From positions 375,527 through 439,526 of the forward strand of contig JBMNGX010000002.1 in NCBI GenBank assembly GCA_050950065.1: 64,000 nt of DNA, written 5' to 3'. This DNA comes from JBAYOE01 sp050950065. Lineage in GTDB: Bacteria > Spirochaetota > Spirochaetia > Sphaerochaetales > Sphaerochaetaceae. Each line of letters begins with the position of its first letter. Position 1 is the stretch's first letter. Of the stretch, positions 1 to 7,867 are shown one piece after another. The translations under genes and the position numbers were made by a program. The notes under the pieces were generated by a model, which worked only from the letters and a program-made list of their open reading frames with translations, ran no database searches and was not told where the DNA came from.

Positions 1-138
1 AGGACAACTACAAGGGCGCATAGATGTCATCTTTCCAAAGATTGTGGTTATTTCAATTCCTCTAATAATCTTAGTTTTTGACTCACAAGTGGTGATGAAC
101 TCTGGTAATGCAAGAAAGGTATTGCTATAATAACTCAT
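1..138 (-). CDS. Partial CDS cut by window start, possible transposase N-terminus
   Basis: An open frame runs leftward off the window from an ATG at 138. A GAGG ribosome-binding motif lies just upstream on the minus strand (read as CAGAGGACAAAGCCC). The 46 visible residues begin MSYYSNTFLALPEF and end in a cysteine-proline-rich stretch (RPCSCP). That ending could be the first half of a zinc-binding motif such as those at the N-terminus of ISL3-type and related transposases. No catalytic domain is visible, so this identification is only a guess. Its position outside the tRNA-Val repeat, next to a rearranged region, is the main reason to suspect a mobile element. Confidence 0.35.
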   Translation of the reverse strand, partial: MSYYSNTFLALPEFITTCESKTKIIRGIEITTIFGKMTSMRPCSCP

Positions 139-255
139 GGGCTTTGTCCTCTGTTCGTGTGCTATTTCCTATTCACACAATAACAGAGACATCGCCCTTT
201 TTGTATAAGTAATTAAATACTATAAATAATTTCACACAGATTTTGTGCTAGAGCC

Positions 256-287
256 AAAAAAATAGAGAGTAGATAACTCTACTCTCT
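256..287 (-). terminator. Rho-independent terminator of tRNA-Val copy 1
   Basis: On the minus strand a perfect 9-bp stem (AGAGAGTAG/CTACTCTCT, 6-nt loop, 264-287) is followed by seven T residues (A-run at 256-262 on the plus strand). It sits 17 nt past the tRNA 3' end. It can end the transcript running from the polysaccharide genes through the tRNA. Confidence 0.8.
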
Positions 288-427
288 GTATAAGTTTAAT
301 TTCTGGGGGGTGAGGGACTTGAACCCACGACTTCCTGCTTGTAAGGCAGGAGCTCTCCCAACTGAGCTAACCCCCCAAGGAACAACGAAGATGAAATTAT
401 CACTTAGAGCTCTCTTTGTCAATAGAG
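265..427. repeat. Direct repeat copy A (tRNA-Val and flanks)
   Basis: This segment matches 4096-4258 in the same orientation. It covers the terminator side (CTCTCTGTAT.AGTTTA), the tRNA-Val gene, and about 50 nt on the tRNA's 5' side, including a 29-nt perfect match at 380-408 versus 4212-4240. The copies differ at scattered bases and by small indels, so this is not a very recent duplication. In copy A the last codons and stop of the BY-kinase gene lie inside the repeat. Confidence 0.8.
304..376 (-). tRNA. tRNA-Val (anticodon TAC), copy 1
   Basis: The minus strand folds into a full cloverleaf: acceptor GGGGGGT/ACCCCCC, D-stem GCTC/GAGC, anticodon stem CCTGC/GCAGG with loop CTTACAA, and T-loop TTCAAGT. 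The middle of the anticodon loop is TAC, which reads GTA valine codons. The discriminator base is A, and CCA is not encoded. The T-stem pairing GTGGG/CCCTC has one T-T mismatch, also present in the second copy. The D-loop (AGTTGGGA) is one base longer than in copy 2. Confidence 0.93.
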
Positions 428-2874
428 TTGTCCTCTTTTTTCCCTTTAGCTCTACTATCTAAAGCAATTTGATCTATTAAATCAATTTTATCCTTTTTCA
501 CCTCTTTTGTGGGGCTAAAATCTTTAAAAAGGTTATTTGAATCAATAAATGGGAAAATTACATCATCTCTTTTTTTATCAGATCTTTTAGCTCGCTCTTT
601 TAAGTCGGCACGGAAAGCTCTCTTGTAGCCTCGCTTTACTTTTCGTTTGTGGTTTGGTCTACTAGAGCCGTATTGGGTTTTACTGTAATCGTAGCCACGG
701 TAGTTGTAATAGCGTCCTCCAGAGTAATATCCCCCCATACGTGTTTCAATGACACCATTGAAGACAACTCCAATTAAATTAACCTCAGCTAAATCTAAGT
801 TGTCCAACAACTCTCTTACTGAGCCTTTTGTTGAGATACCAGCTCTCATATTTACAACCATTCCTCCAACATGGGAGGCAATAGTCATAAGTTCACTTGC
901 AAAAACTAGCGGTGGTGTGTCGATAAAGATATAATCATAAACTTCTTTTAGCTCCTCTAACAGCTCTATATAATTTGGAGAGCTAAATATTGCAGAGGGA
1001 AGAGGTGGAAGTTTACCTGGAGCTAGTAAGTGTAAAAGTGGTACATCATCAATTGGTTGCACAATAGCTTTAGATAATTCATACCCCTCTGCTACAACAT
1101 CCACTATCCCTTTTTCAATTTTCTTAATACCAAAGAAATCTTCTAACTGAGGAAGTCTTAAATCTCCTTCAATTAACATAACTTTAAAGCCGTTCATCGC
1201 TAAAGAGGTAGCAATGTTAGCTGATAAGGTTGTTTTACCCTCTCCAATGGAGGAGCTTGTGATTCCAATGATCTTTTTGTTCTTTTTACCAGATCCAAAA
1301 GTTACGTTATTAGCAATGAGTTTGTACCTTTCAGCTTCAAACGATAAAGAGTCGTTGTATACAATTAAGTTTGGAATTTTTAGTTTTTTATCGTAACTCA
1401 TAAGGGGTATCCATCCCAATACAGGACGATTAAAGCCAACTACTCTTCGCAGTGTAATCTCATCTTTAATTGTATTGTCCAATACCTCTAGTAAAAGGGC
1501 AAACAAAACCCCTAAAGCTATTCCAAGTAGCAAAGCAACAGCTAAAATTAACTTTTGATTGGGGCTAACTGGAATGGGAGTACCACTACGAGATGCACTT
1601 ATTATAGCTGGATCAACGATTGTAACAGTTCCTGCAACCGCTGCTTCTGCTATCTTCACCTCTTCAAGAAGTTCTAACAACCTCATTCTTAAAGTTTCAT
1701 AGACTTGAACATCGCGCTCTAAATCCAAAAGCTGGCGCTCTAACATTGGCAATTGGCCCAACTCTTCACTGTAAGAGTCTTCAATCACCTCCAACACCTC
1801 AATAGTAGCCTTTGTAATTAGTTTTTGATGGTAAGCTTTAGCAAGTTGATCAAAATTAACTACTTCTAGGGGGTCTAAGTTAACCTTATAATCGCCCATT
1901 ATTGCATTAATTTGATCCAAAATAGCTTTTGAGTTTTGGTTTAAGCTACTTTGTAACACAAAAAGGCGCTCTTTGTTCTCACTTATCCCCTCTTGAATTG
2001 CTTGGTATAAAAGCTGTTCTCGATTGCTCTCTTTATAAGAGTTGTACAAGCTTACAATTTTTTTATCATTTAAAACTTTTTTAAAGAATGGGAAGTTATT
2101 GTTAACAAAAGCCAACCTATCTTGGTAGTTTTCAATTATTAAATCTGCCTCTTTTAGTTGAAGCTCTAAGGGCTCTCTTTGGAGTTGGAAATAGGCAATC
2201 TTTGCGGATAGGAGTTTACTTTTATCTGAAAGCTGGATGAAATTGGACTCTTCTCTAAATTTTCCTAGATTGTCAGCTGCAATTTTTAGTTGTTGTTCGT
2301 TAACAGGAATTTGGCTTTCAATAAACTCTTTTTGAACTGTTTTGTTAGTTCGAGCAATAGAGCCCAAAAGTTCGTTATAACTAGCTGCTAAAGCATTTGC
2401 AAAGTCTCGAGCAAAAGCGGGGTTTTGATCGGTAACCTTTATCCTAACAATGTTGGTATCTTTAACAGTTGTTACATTGGTGCGCTCTTTAAGACCTCTG
2501 GTTGCAGATCCTTGAGAGTATAAAACACCATCAATGGTTTTATAGTTATTTAAATCTAACTCTTCTAAAGCTTTGTTGAGGTTTGTTCTGCTTAAAATTA
2601 GTTCAACTTCAGTGGCAATTTTTGCACCACTTTGCCCTAAAAGCATACTCTCAAAGTCCCCTCCTTTGGCTAAAGATTCAACTAAAATAGTGACTTCAGA
2701 GTCGTAAAGAGGAGTTACATTGTTAAGGTAGAAAACAGAAGCGCCCACTACAAGAACAAAGACCAACACTATCCACCAAAATCTATTCTTTAAAATGTGA
2801 AAAAGTTCAGCAATACTCATCCCTTCTTGATTATCTTCATAAATAACAGTTTGATTGTTGTGCTCGCTATCCAA
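400..2874 (-). CDS. Wzc-like polysaccharide co-polymerase / BY-type tyrosine kinase
   Basis: An 824-residue inner-membrane protein expected to control chain length and export of a capsular or exopolysaccharide. A Wzz-type N-terminal domain begins with a membrane helix at about 33-51. Long coiled periplasmic segments follow, then a proline-rich stretch (PVSPNQK) leading into a second helix at about 440-462. The cytoplasmic kinase domain shows Walker A (SSIGEGKTT, about 545), Walker A' (VMLIEGDLRLP, about 568) and Walker B (YIFIDTPP, about 650). A tyrosine-rich cluster at about 714-745 (GGYYSGGRYYNYRGYDY) is the expected autophosphorylation site, and a Lys/Arg-rich tail follows. It lies 15 nt downstream of the broken wza homologue. 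Its final residues (SIDKESSK) and stop codon are encoded by the tRNA-Val repeat, so the C-terminal tail was probably made by recombination. The kinase itself looks intact. Confidence 0.9.
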   Translation of the reverse strand: MDSEHNNQTVIYEDNQEGMSIAELFHILKNRFWWIVLVFVLVVGASVFYLNNVTPLYDSEVTILVESLAKGGDFESMLLGQSGAKIATEVELILSRTNLNKALEELDLNNYKTIDGVLYSQGSATRGLKERTNVTTVKDTNIVRIKVTDQNPAFARDFANALAASYNELLGSIARTNKTVQKEFIESQIPVNEQQLKIAADNLGKFREESNFIQLSDKSKLLSAKIAYFQLQREPLELQLKEADLIIENYQDRLAFVNNNFPFFKKVLNDKKIVSLYNSYKESNREQLLYQAIQEGISENKERLFVLQSSLNQNSKAILDQINAIMGDYKVNLDPLEVVNFDQLAKAYHQKLITKATIEVLEVIEDSYSEELGQLPMLERQLLDLERDVQVYETLRMRLLELLEEVKIAEAAVAGTVTIVDPAIISASRSGTPIPVSPNQKLILAVALLLGIALGVLFALLLEVLDNTIKDEITLRRVVGFNRPVLGWIPLMSYDKKLKIPNLIVYNDSLSFEAERYKLIANNVTFGSGKKNKKIIGITSSSIGEGKTTLSANIATSLAMNGFKVMLIEGDLRLPQLEDFFGIKKIEKGIVDVVAEGYELSKAIVQPIDDVPLLHLLAPGKLPPLPSAIFSSPNYIELLEELKEVYDYIFIDTPPLVFASELMTIASHVGGMVVNMRAGISTKGSVRELLDNLDLAEVNLIGVVFNGVIETRMGGYYSGGRYYNYRGYDYSKTQYGSSRPNHKRKVKRGYKRAFRADLKERAKRSDKKRDDVIFPFIDSNNLFKDFSPTKEVKKDKIDLIDQIALDSRAKGKKEDNSIDKESSK

Positions 2875-2889
2875 CTTAAACTCCTTCAG

Positions 2890-3949
2890 CTAAAGTTTTT
2901 GTATATTCAACACTATTGTTAAGATAGTGGCTACTAATCCCACAATTGTGACAGTGGTTGCTAAATTAATACCATTAACTGCTTGGAAAGTATTTAATTT
3001 AGCTGTAATGATTGCCTCTGGTGGAATAATCTCATCTAGATCCAACTTATTTCCATACTTGTCAGTAATGGTATGGGCCTCTTTTTTGTTTTTACTAATA
3101 TCAAAGCCACCAGCTAAATTGATGTAATACGAGGCCTTTTTGTCAGGAACATATGGGAAAGTACCTGGACGCATAACTCCCCCAGTTACATTGACAAATA
3201 GTTGGTTAAAGGGAACTACGATTCGATCTCCCTCTAAAAGTGTTAAACTACCCTCTTTTTTAGACTCACCTAATAAAATTGCTTGTACATCAAGTTCAAT
3301 TAATTGGCCTTTGCGTAGAAGATAAGTAGAACTTAAATCACTAACACTTGAGAACCTGTTTGCTATACTTTGTAGCATCTCAAATAGGGTCTCCCCTGGA
3401 AAGAATTGGTAATAAAGACGACTAGAGGAGTTTAAGGAGCTTGAACTAGTGATGGATGATCCAACATTAATTGCCCCTTCGATAGTAATTGCTCTACTTA
3501 GTGGAGCTAATTGGTTAACATAGATAGCATCCATATCTTTAACTTCAAACTCATCTATTTGATCTTTATCCACTCTTATAACATCAACTGAGGAGTTTTC
3601 TGTGTTCCCATAGCGACGAACTAAGATTTTATTTACTATCAACTTGCAACATAACAGTTTCTCGAGTACTCCCTTCAGTAAAACTAAGTTCAATTAAATC
3701 TCCAGGAGTTAGTGGATAGTTGCTGTTTGAAATAGCTTCAAGTAGTCGTTCTTGAGGGTTTAATGTAGGGGCACTTTCTATTCCAAGTTGCTTTACGAAG
3801 GGGGTCTTAATTGAGATCGATTCGACGGTAGTTGTACTTTTACCATAGTAAGGGGAACGGATTATTAAAGAATCATCAGCCCCATACAAAAAAGCTAAAG
3901 TTGAACTTAAAATTAATATCAACAACAACTTGCCAACTTTAGATTTCAT
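2890..3949 (-). pseudogene. Broken Wza-like polysaccharide export protein (SLBB family)
   Basis: Two minus-strand frames hold pieces of one outer-membrane polysaccharide export protein. The N-terminal piece starts at ATG 3949, behind AAGGGGGTG, with a signal peptide (KLLLILILSSTLAFLYG). It reaches the start of the export domain (LTPGDLIELSF) and stops at about 3629. The second piece, in another frame, continues to 2890. It contains SLBB-type segments (AITIEGAINV, LFVNVTGGVMRPGTFPYVP) and a hydrophobic C-terminal helix. Joined, they give roughly 350 residues. Spirochaete Wza proteins are usually longer, and the first SLBB repeat seems missing, so I infer an internal deletion plus a frameshift near 3630-3690. 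The downstream piece alone lacks a signal peptide. The partner Wzc-like gene follows immediately. A sequencing error could explain the frameshift but not the missing middle. Confidence 0.72.
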
Positions 3950-3972
3950 AAACACCCCCTTAAAAGTATAAA

Positions 3973-4095
3973 TCAATTGTTAGAAAATGTCAGATTATCT
4001 TTAACCAACACATCATGTGCACTGCCTTCTACAATACTCGTTGCTGAGGCAATGGTCAACTTCGCATTTTGTTTTAATTGCTCAATATTTAAAGC
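3973..4095 (-). pseudogene. Fragment of a second guaB (IMP dehydrogenase C-terminus)
   Basis: Reading the minus strand from about 4095 gives 40 residues and a stop (ALNIEQLKQNAKL..., ending LTFSNN). They match the last 40 residues of the guaB locus to the right (ALNIATLKENAKL..., ending RTYSNN) at about 30 of 40 positions by eye. The fragment is in frame but has no start. It abuts the tRNA-Val repeat on its right and the wza start region on its left. About 75% identity means it came from a diverged guaB, not from a recent tandem copy of the neighbour. Confidence 0.8.
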
Positions 4096-4258
4096 CAGTA
4101 GATATCTCCACTCTCTGTATTAGTTTAGATTTTTTGGGGGGTGAGGGATTTGAACCCACGACTTCCTGCTTGTAAGGCAGGAGCTCTCCCGCTGAGCTAA
4201 CCCCCCTAAAAGAACAACGAAGATGAAATTATCACTTAGATTGCTCTTTGTCAATAGA
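4096..4258. repeat. Direct repeat copy B (tRNA-Val and flanks)
   Basis: Counterpart of 265-427. Here the repeat separates the frameshifted guaB from tRNA-Val copy 2, and ends next to the guaB fragment. The terminator hairpin of copy A is degraded here (CAGTAGATATCTCCACTCTCT, missing one arm), and there is no long T-run. The two repeats bracket the wza/wzc segment. Confidence 0.8.
4135..4206 (-). tRNA. tRNA-Val (anticodon TAC), copy 2
   Basis: A second cloverleaf with the same acceptor, anticodon loop (CTTACAA) and T-loop family as copy 1. It is 72 nt instead of 73 because the D-loop is AGCGGGA rather than AGTTGGGA, and it has one change at the end of the T-loop. CCA is not encoded. It is probably transcribed from the guaB side. 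Whether the shorter D-loop still works is unknown. Confidence 0.9.
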
Positions 4259-4269
4259 TTTAAGGAAAG

Positions 4270-5781
4270 TTAGTTGTTTGAATAGGTGCGATCATCTTTG
4301 ACTACAACGTCGTGTGCACCCCCTTCAACAATGCTAGTTGCTGAAACTACTGTTAACTTTGCATTTTCTTTTAAAGTTGCAATATTTAAAGCTCCACAGT
4401 TACACATTGTAGATCTAACTTTCTCTAAAGTTGTGTGTACATTATCTTTTAAGAGGTCCCGCATAGGGGACATATGAATCTACCCCCTCTTCAAAAGCCA
4501 ACTCTTTAGCTTCCTCTCCACTGTAACGTTGCCAGTTACGAGCTCTGATGAGATCCTTCGCCCCAATACTCTTTCATATAATTCCCATTAACTAAAACTC
4601 GATCGCTAGGAGATTCATCAAAGCGGGCAAAATAGCGACCCAACATCACAAAATCGGCCCCCATAGCTAAAGCTAAGGTTATATGGTGATCGTGGACAAT
4701 CCCCCCATCACTACAAATTGGGATGTAAATGCCACTTTCTTTAAAGTATTTATCGCGCTCTTGGGCAACTTCAATTAAAGCTGAAGCTTGACCACGCCCT
4801 ATTCCTTTAGTCTCTCGGGTGATACAAATAGAGCCCCCTCCAATGCCAACTTTAATAAAATCGGCACCACTGTCGGCTAAAAAGCGAAACCCTTCAGCAT
4901 CAACAACGTTCCCTCCCCCAATTAAAACTTCATCCTTGTAAGTTTTTTTAACGTACTCGAGTACCTCTTTTTGGTATTCGGTGAATCCTTCAGAGCTATC
5001 GATACTTAAAACATCGACCCCTGAATCTACTAAAGCAGGGACTCTCTCTAAATAGTCGTGGGTGTTAATACCTGCTCCCACTAAATACCTTTTATCTTTA
5101 TCGTGAAGCTCTAGGGGGTTTGCCTTGTGTGAGTCGTAGTCTTTTCTAAAGACCAAAGAGACTAAGTTCCCCTTTTTATCAACAATAGGAAGTGTGTTTA
5201 ACTTATAGTCCCAGATCATATCGTTAGCTTCAGTTAAAGTTAATCGATTCACTTCCATAAATTAATTTATCTAAGGGAGTCATAAAAGATGATACTAACT
5301 CACTACCTGTCATCCTGTGCACCCTGTAATCACGACTAGTTACAATACCAACTAACTTCCCATTAGCTTTCCCATCTTCAGTAACAGCAACAGTTGAGTG
5401 TCCTGTTTTTTCTTTTAAAGCGATAAGATCATTAAGGCTTTGATCAGGTTTAATATTTGAGTCACTAGTTACAAAACCAGCTTTATGAGTTTTAACCTTT
5501 CTAACCATCTCAGCTTGAGAAGCAATAGATTGAGATGAATAAATAAAAGATAATCCCCCCTCTTTAGCTAATGCTATGGCTAACTTGTCATCACTAACAG
5601 ATTGCATTACAGCTGAAACTAATGGGATATTAATTTCTATACGAGGTTTTTCTCCTTTTTTAAACTTCACTAAAGGGGTTTTTAAATCAACATTTTTGGG
5701 AATGCATCCTTTAGATGAGTAGCGAGGTATGAGTAAATATTCATTAAATGTCCTTGATGGACTCTCTATATAAGTTGCCAT
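4270..5781 (-). pseudogene. guaB: IMP dehydrogenase, interrupted by three frameshifts
   Basis: IMP dehydrogenase oxidises IMP to XMP, the first committed step of GMP synthesis. The start is ATG 5781 behind CGGAGGG, giving MATYIESPSRTFNEYLL. The first frame holds the N-terminal barrel strands and part of the CBS region, up to about 5260 (MTPLDKLIYG). The second frame holds the rest of the barrel with the catalytic cysteine loop (GIGGGSICITRETKG) and ends MKEYWGEGS at about 4548. A short third frame (RARNWQRYSGEEAKEL...VPYAGPLK) covers the flap to about 4450. The last frame (DNVHTTLEKVRSTMCNC...) runs to 4270. Each junction fits a one-base insertion, the third in an A-run. Removing three bases would restore about 502 residues, the normal length. 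The three shifts together restore the original frame. Read as sequenced, it is a pseudogene. Confidence 0.85.
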
Positions 5782-5908
5782 ATTTCCCTCCGTGTGGCTA
5801 ATATGCATTACCAATTAATTAAATTCAACACTATTGAGTGTTTTGGGCTTGAGTTTATTACCAAATGGGGCAAACATTAATAGATGTAAGATTAATAGGA
5901 TAAAAAAT

Positions 5909-7786
5909 TTGAGTAACGGTGCAACAACCTTTACTAAAAGGTTAAATCAAAACATCAAGGAGTTAGAAACTCTCTATAGCTCTTTATACGATAAAAAAAG
6001 CTTTGAAAAGCTCTTAGCTTTGTTGAAAAAAAGAAATAAAGAGCGCAAAGAGTATTTAATTGAACTTGATAACCAAAGAGTAAAAGATCCCACTTGGTAC
6101 CAAAAAGAGGCAATGGTGGGGATGATGCTCTATACAGAGCACTTTAGCTCTAATTTTAAAAACATGGTTGAGCATCTTGATTACTTAAATCAACTAGGAA
6201 TCTCTTTAATTCATGTTATGCCCCCCTATAAAATGCCAAAACTTTTAAATGATGGAGGGTATGCTGTTAGCAGTTTTATCAACATCGATGAGAGATTTGG
6301 ATCTGATGAAGATTTTGATAACTTCACAAAATCTTGTCACGATTTAAATATCTCAGTGTGTGCCGATTTTGTTTTAAATCACACCAGTGATGAGCATCAG
6401 TGGGCACTTAAAGCAAAGGAGGGAGATCCACATTACAAAGAGTACTACTACATCTTTAAAGATCGAAAAGTGGTGGAAGAGTATGAAAAACATGCTCATG
6501 AGGTCTTTCCAGTTTTAGCTCCAGGAAACTTTTCTTTCAATGCTCAAATGGAGAGTTGGGTCTTAACAACATTTAACCACTACCAGTGGGATTTAAATTA
6601 TAAAAACTACAATCTTTTTTTAGAGATGGTTGATGCACTTTTAATTATGGCCAACCGCGGTGTTGATGTCTTTAGATTCGATGCAATTCCCTACATATGG
6701 AAAGAGTGGGGAACAAATTCACGTAACCTTCCTGAAGTTTTTACCATAGTGAGACTTTTACGATTAGCTTTAGAGGTTTCTTGCCCTGCAACAATTATTA
6801 TGGGTGAAGTGGTTATGGCCCCTAAAGAGGTGTTCCCCTACTTTGGAACTGAAGATAAACCACTTTGCCATCTTTTATACAACGTGACAGGGATGGTTGA
6901 ACTGTGGAATGCTTTAGCTACTCGTGATACTCGCATGCTAGCTTACCAAATAGACTCTCTTCCTTCTGATAGCCCCACCTCTAGCAGCTGGATTAACTAT
7001 GTGCGATGCCACGACGATATTGGGTGGGGTTTTAATGAACATGTTGCTGCCTCTTTAGGTTTTGACCCATTTTTACATAAAAGGTTTTTAATCTCATTCT
7101 ACTTAGGCTCTTTTGAAAACTCTTTTAGTAGAGGACAGTTATATGAAGCTGATCCAAAAACATTAGATGCTCGTATCTGTGGCACTTGTGCCTCACTATG
7201 TGGTTTGGAAAAAGCCATTGCTGAACGTGATGAGTACCAAGTTGAACTAGCTATTAAAAGGATTGTACTTTTACACGCTTTTAGTTTTGTCACTAACGGT
7301 ATTCCAATGCTTTACAGCGGGGATGAAATTGGGATGTTAAACAACTACTCTTACATTCACGATGTTCATAAAGGACGCGATTCACGCAACTTACACCGTC
7401 AAGATTTTGATTGGATTAGTGCTGCTAAGATTGATGATTTATCACTAAATTCTTCAATAATATTTAACAAACTGAAAAGGTTGATAACTATTAAAAAAGG
7501 AGATGCTCTTTTAGGGTCTGCAAACAACCTAAGTTCCCTTAACACTTCAGATATTTCAGTAATAAGTTTATTATCTCAACCTAAAAAACCTTTAGATAAC
7601 CAAGTAATAGTAATAATTGCCAATTTCAGTGAATATCAAAAAAAGATAACAATTGATTCAGATGATCTTCAACATCTCTTACAACAAAACTTTAGTGACT
7701 TAGTGCAAGGAAAAGAGGTGCGCTTAGTTGGAGAGGAAATTTTAGTTGGACCTTATGAAATTCTCATTCTAAAAAGCCATCAGTAA
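5909..7786 (+). CDS. Amylosucrase-family glycoside hydrolase (GH13)
   Basis: About 625 residues resembling amylosucrase and sucrose hydrolase (GH13 subfamily 4). Amylosucrases use sucrose to extend alpha-1,4-glucan and release fructose; relatives hydrolyse sucrose or make isomers. Family signatures include DGGYAVSSF, DFVLNHTSDEHQWA, the nucleophile aspartate in VFRFDAI (about residue 258), the acid/base glutamate in MGEVVM (about 300), the stabilising aspartate in RCHDDIGWG (about 369) and YSGDEIGMLN. No signal peptide is seen, so it should be cytoplasmic. I chose TTG 5909 because AGGA sits 8 nt upstream. A longer TTG start at 5834 is open but has no ribosome-binding site. It diverges from guaB. 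Hydrolase versus transglucosylase activity cannot be decided from sequence alone. Confidence 0.85.
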   Translation: MSNGATTFTKRLNQNIKELETLYSSLYDKKSFEKLLALLKKRNKERKEYLIELDNQRVKDPTWYQKEAMVGMMLYTEHFSSNFKNMVEHLDYLNQLGISLIHVMPPYKMPKLLNDGGYAVSSFINIDERFGSDEDFDNFTKSCHDLNISVCADFVLNHTSDEHQWALKAKEGDPHYKEYYYIFKDRKVVEEYEKHAHEVFPVLAPGNFSFNAQMESWVLTTFNHYQWDLNYKNYNLFLEMVDALLIMANRGVDVFRFDAIPYIWKEWGTNSRNLPEVFTIVRLLRLALEVSCPATIIMGEVVMAPKEVFPYFGTEDKPLCHLLYNVTGMVELWNALATRDTRMLAYQIDSLPSDSPTSSSWINYVRCHDDIGWGFNEHVAASLGFDPFLHKRFLISFYLGSFENSFSRGQLYEADPKTLDARICGTCASLCGLEKAIAERDEYQVELAIKRIVLLHAFSFVTNGIPMLYSGDEIGMLNNYSYIHDVHKGRDSRNLHRQDFDWISAAKIDDLSLNSSIIFNKLKRLITIKKGDALLGSANNLSSLNTSDISVISLLSQPKKPLDNQVIVIIANFSEYQKKITIDSDDLQHLLQQNFSDLVQGKEVRLVGEEILVGPYEILILKSHQ

Positions 7787-7795
7787 GAGAAACTA

Positions 7796-7824
7796 TTGAC
7801 TTTAAGGGGGTTAAAAGGTAGATT
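7796..7824 (+). promoter_or_regulatory. Promoter of the metal P-type ATPase
   Basis: TTGACT (7796-7801), a 17-nt spacer and TAGATT (7819-7824) fit a sigma-70-type promoter. The -10 box touches the left edge of the inverted repeat at 7824-7849, so a repressor bound there would block transcription. Confidence 0.65.
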
Positions 7825-7849
7825 ATATATGAACATATAATCATATATA
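7824..7849. promoter_or_regulatory. ArsR/SmtB-type operator, inverted repeat
   Basis: TATATATGA, eight bases (ACATATAA), then TCATATATA form a perfect 9-bp inverted repeat, with ATATATGAACA resembling known CzrA/SmtB half-sites. It lies between the -10 box and the ribosome-binding site of the Zn/Cd ATPase gene. An ArsR regulator with the matching metal-site motif is encoded at 52166-52465. That it binds here is inferred. Confidence 0.6.
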
Positions 7850-7867
7850 GATAGTTTGGAGAACCTG

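Noticed and set aside
4270..5781. Programmed frameshifting as an explanation for the three guaB frames
   Set aside because: Three separate shifts without slippery heptamers or downstream pseudoknots are needed. Decay or sequencing error is simpler.
5834..5908. Longer N-terminus of the GH13 protein from TTG 5834
   Set aside because: No ribosome-binding site, and the extra 25 residues do not match the family. TTG 5909 has AGGA at good spacing.
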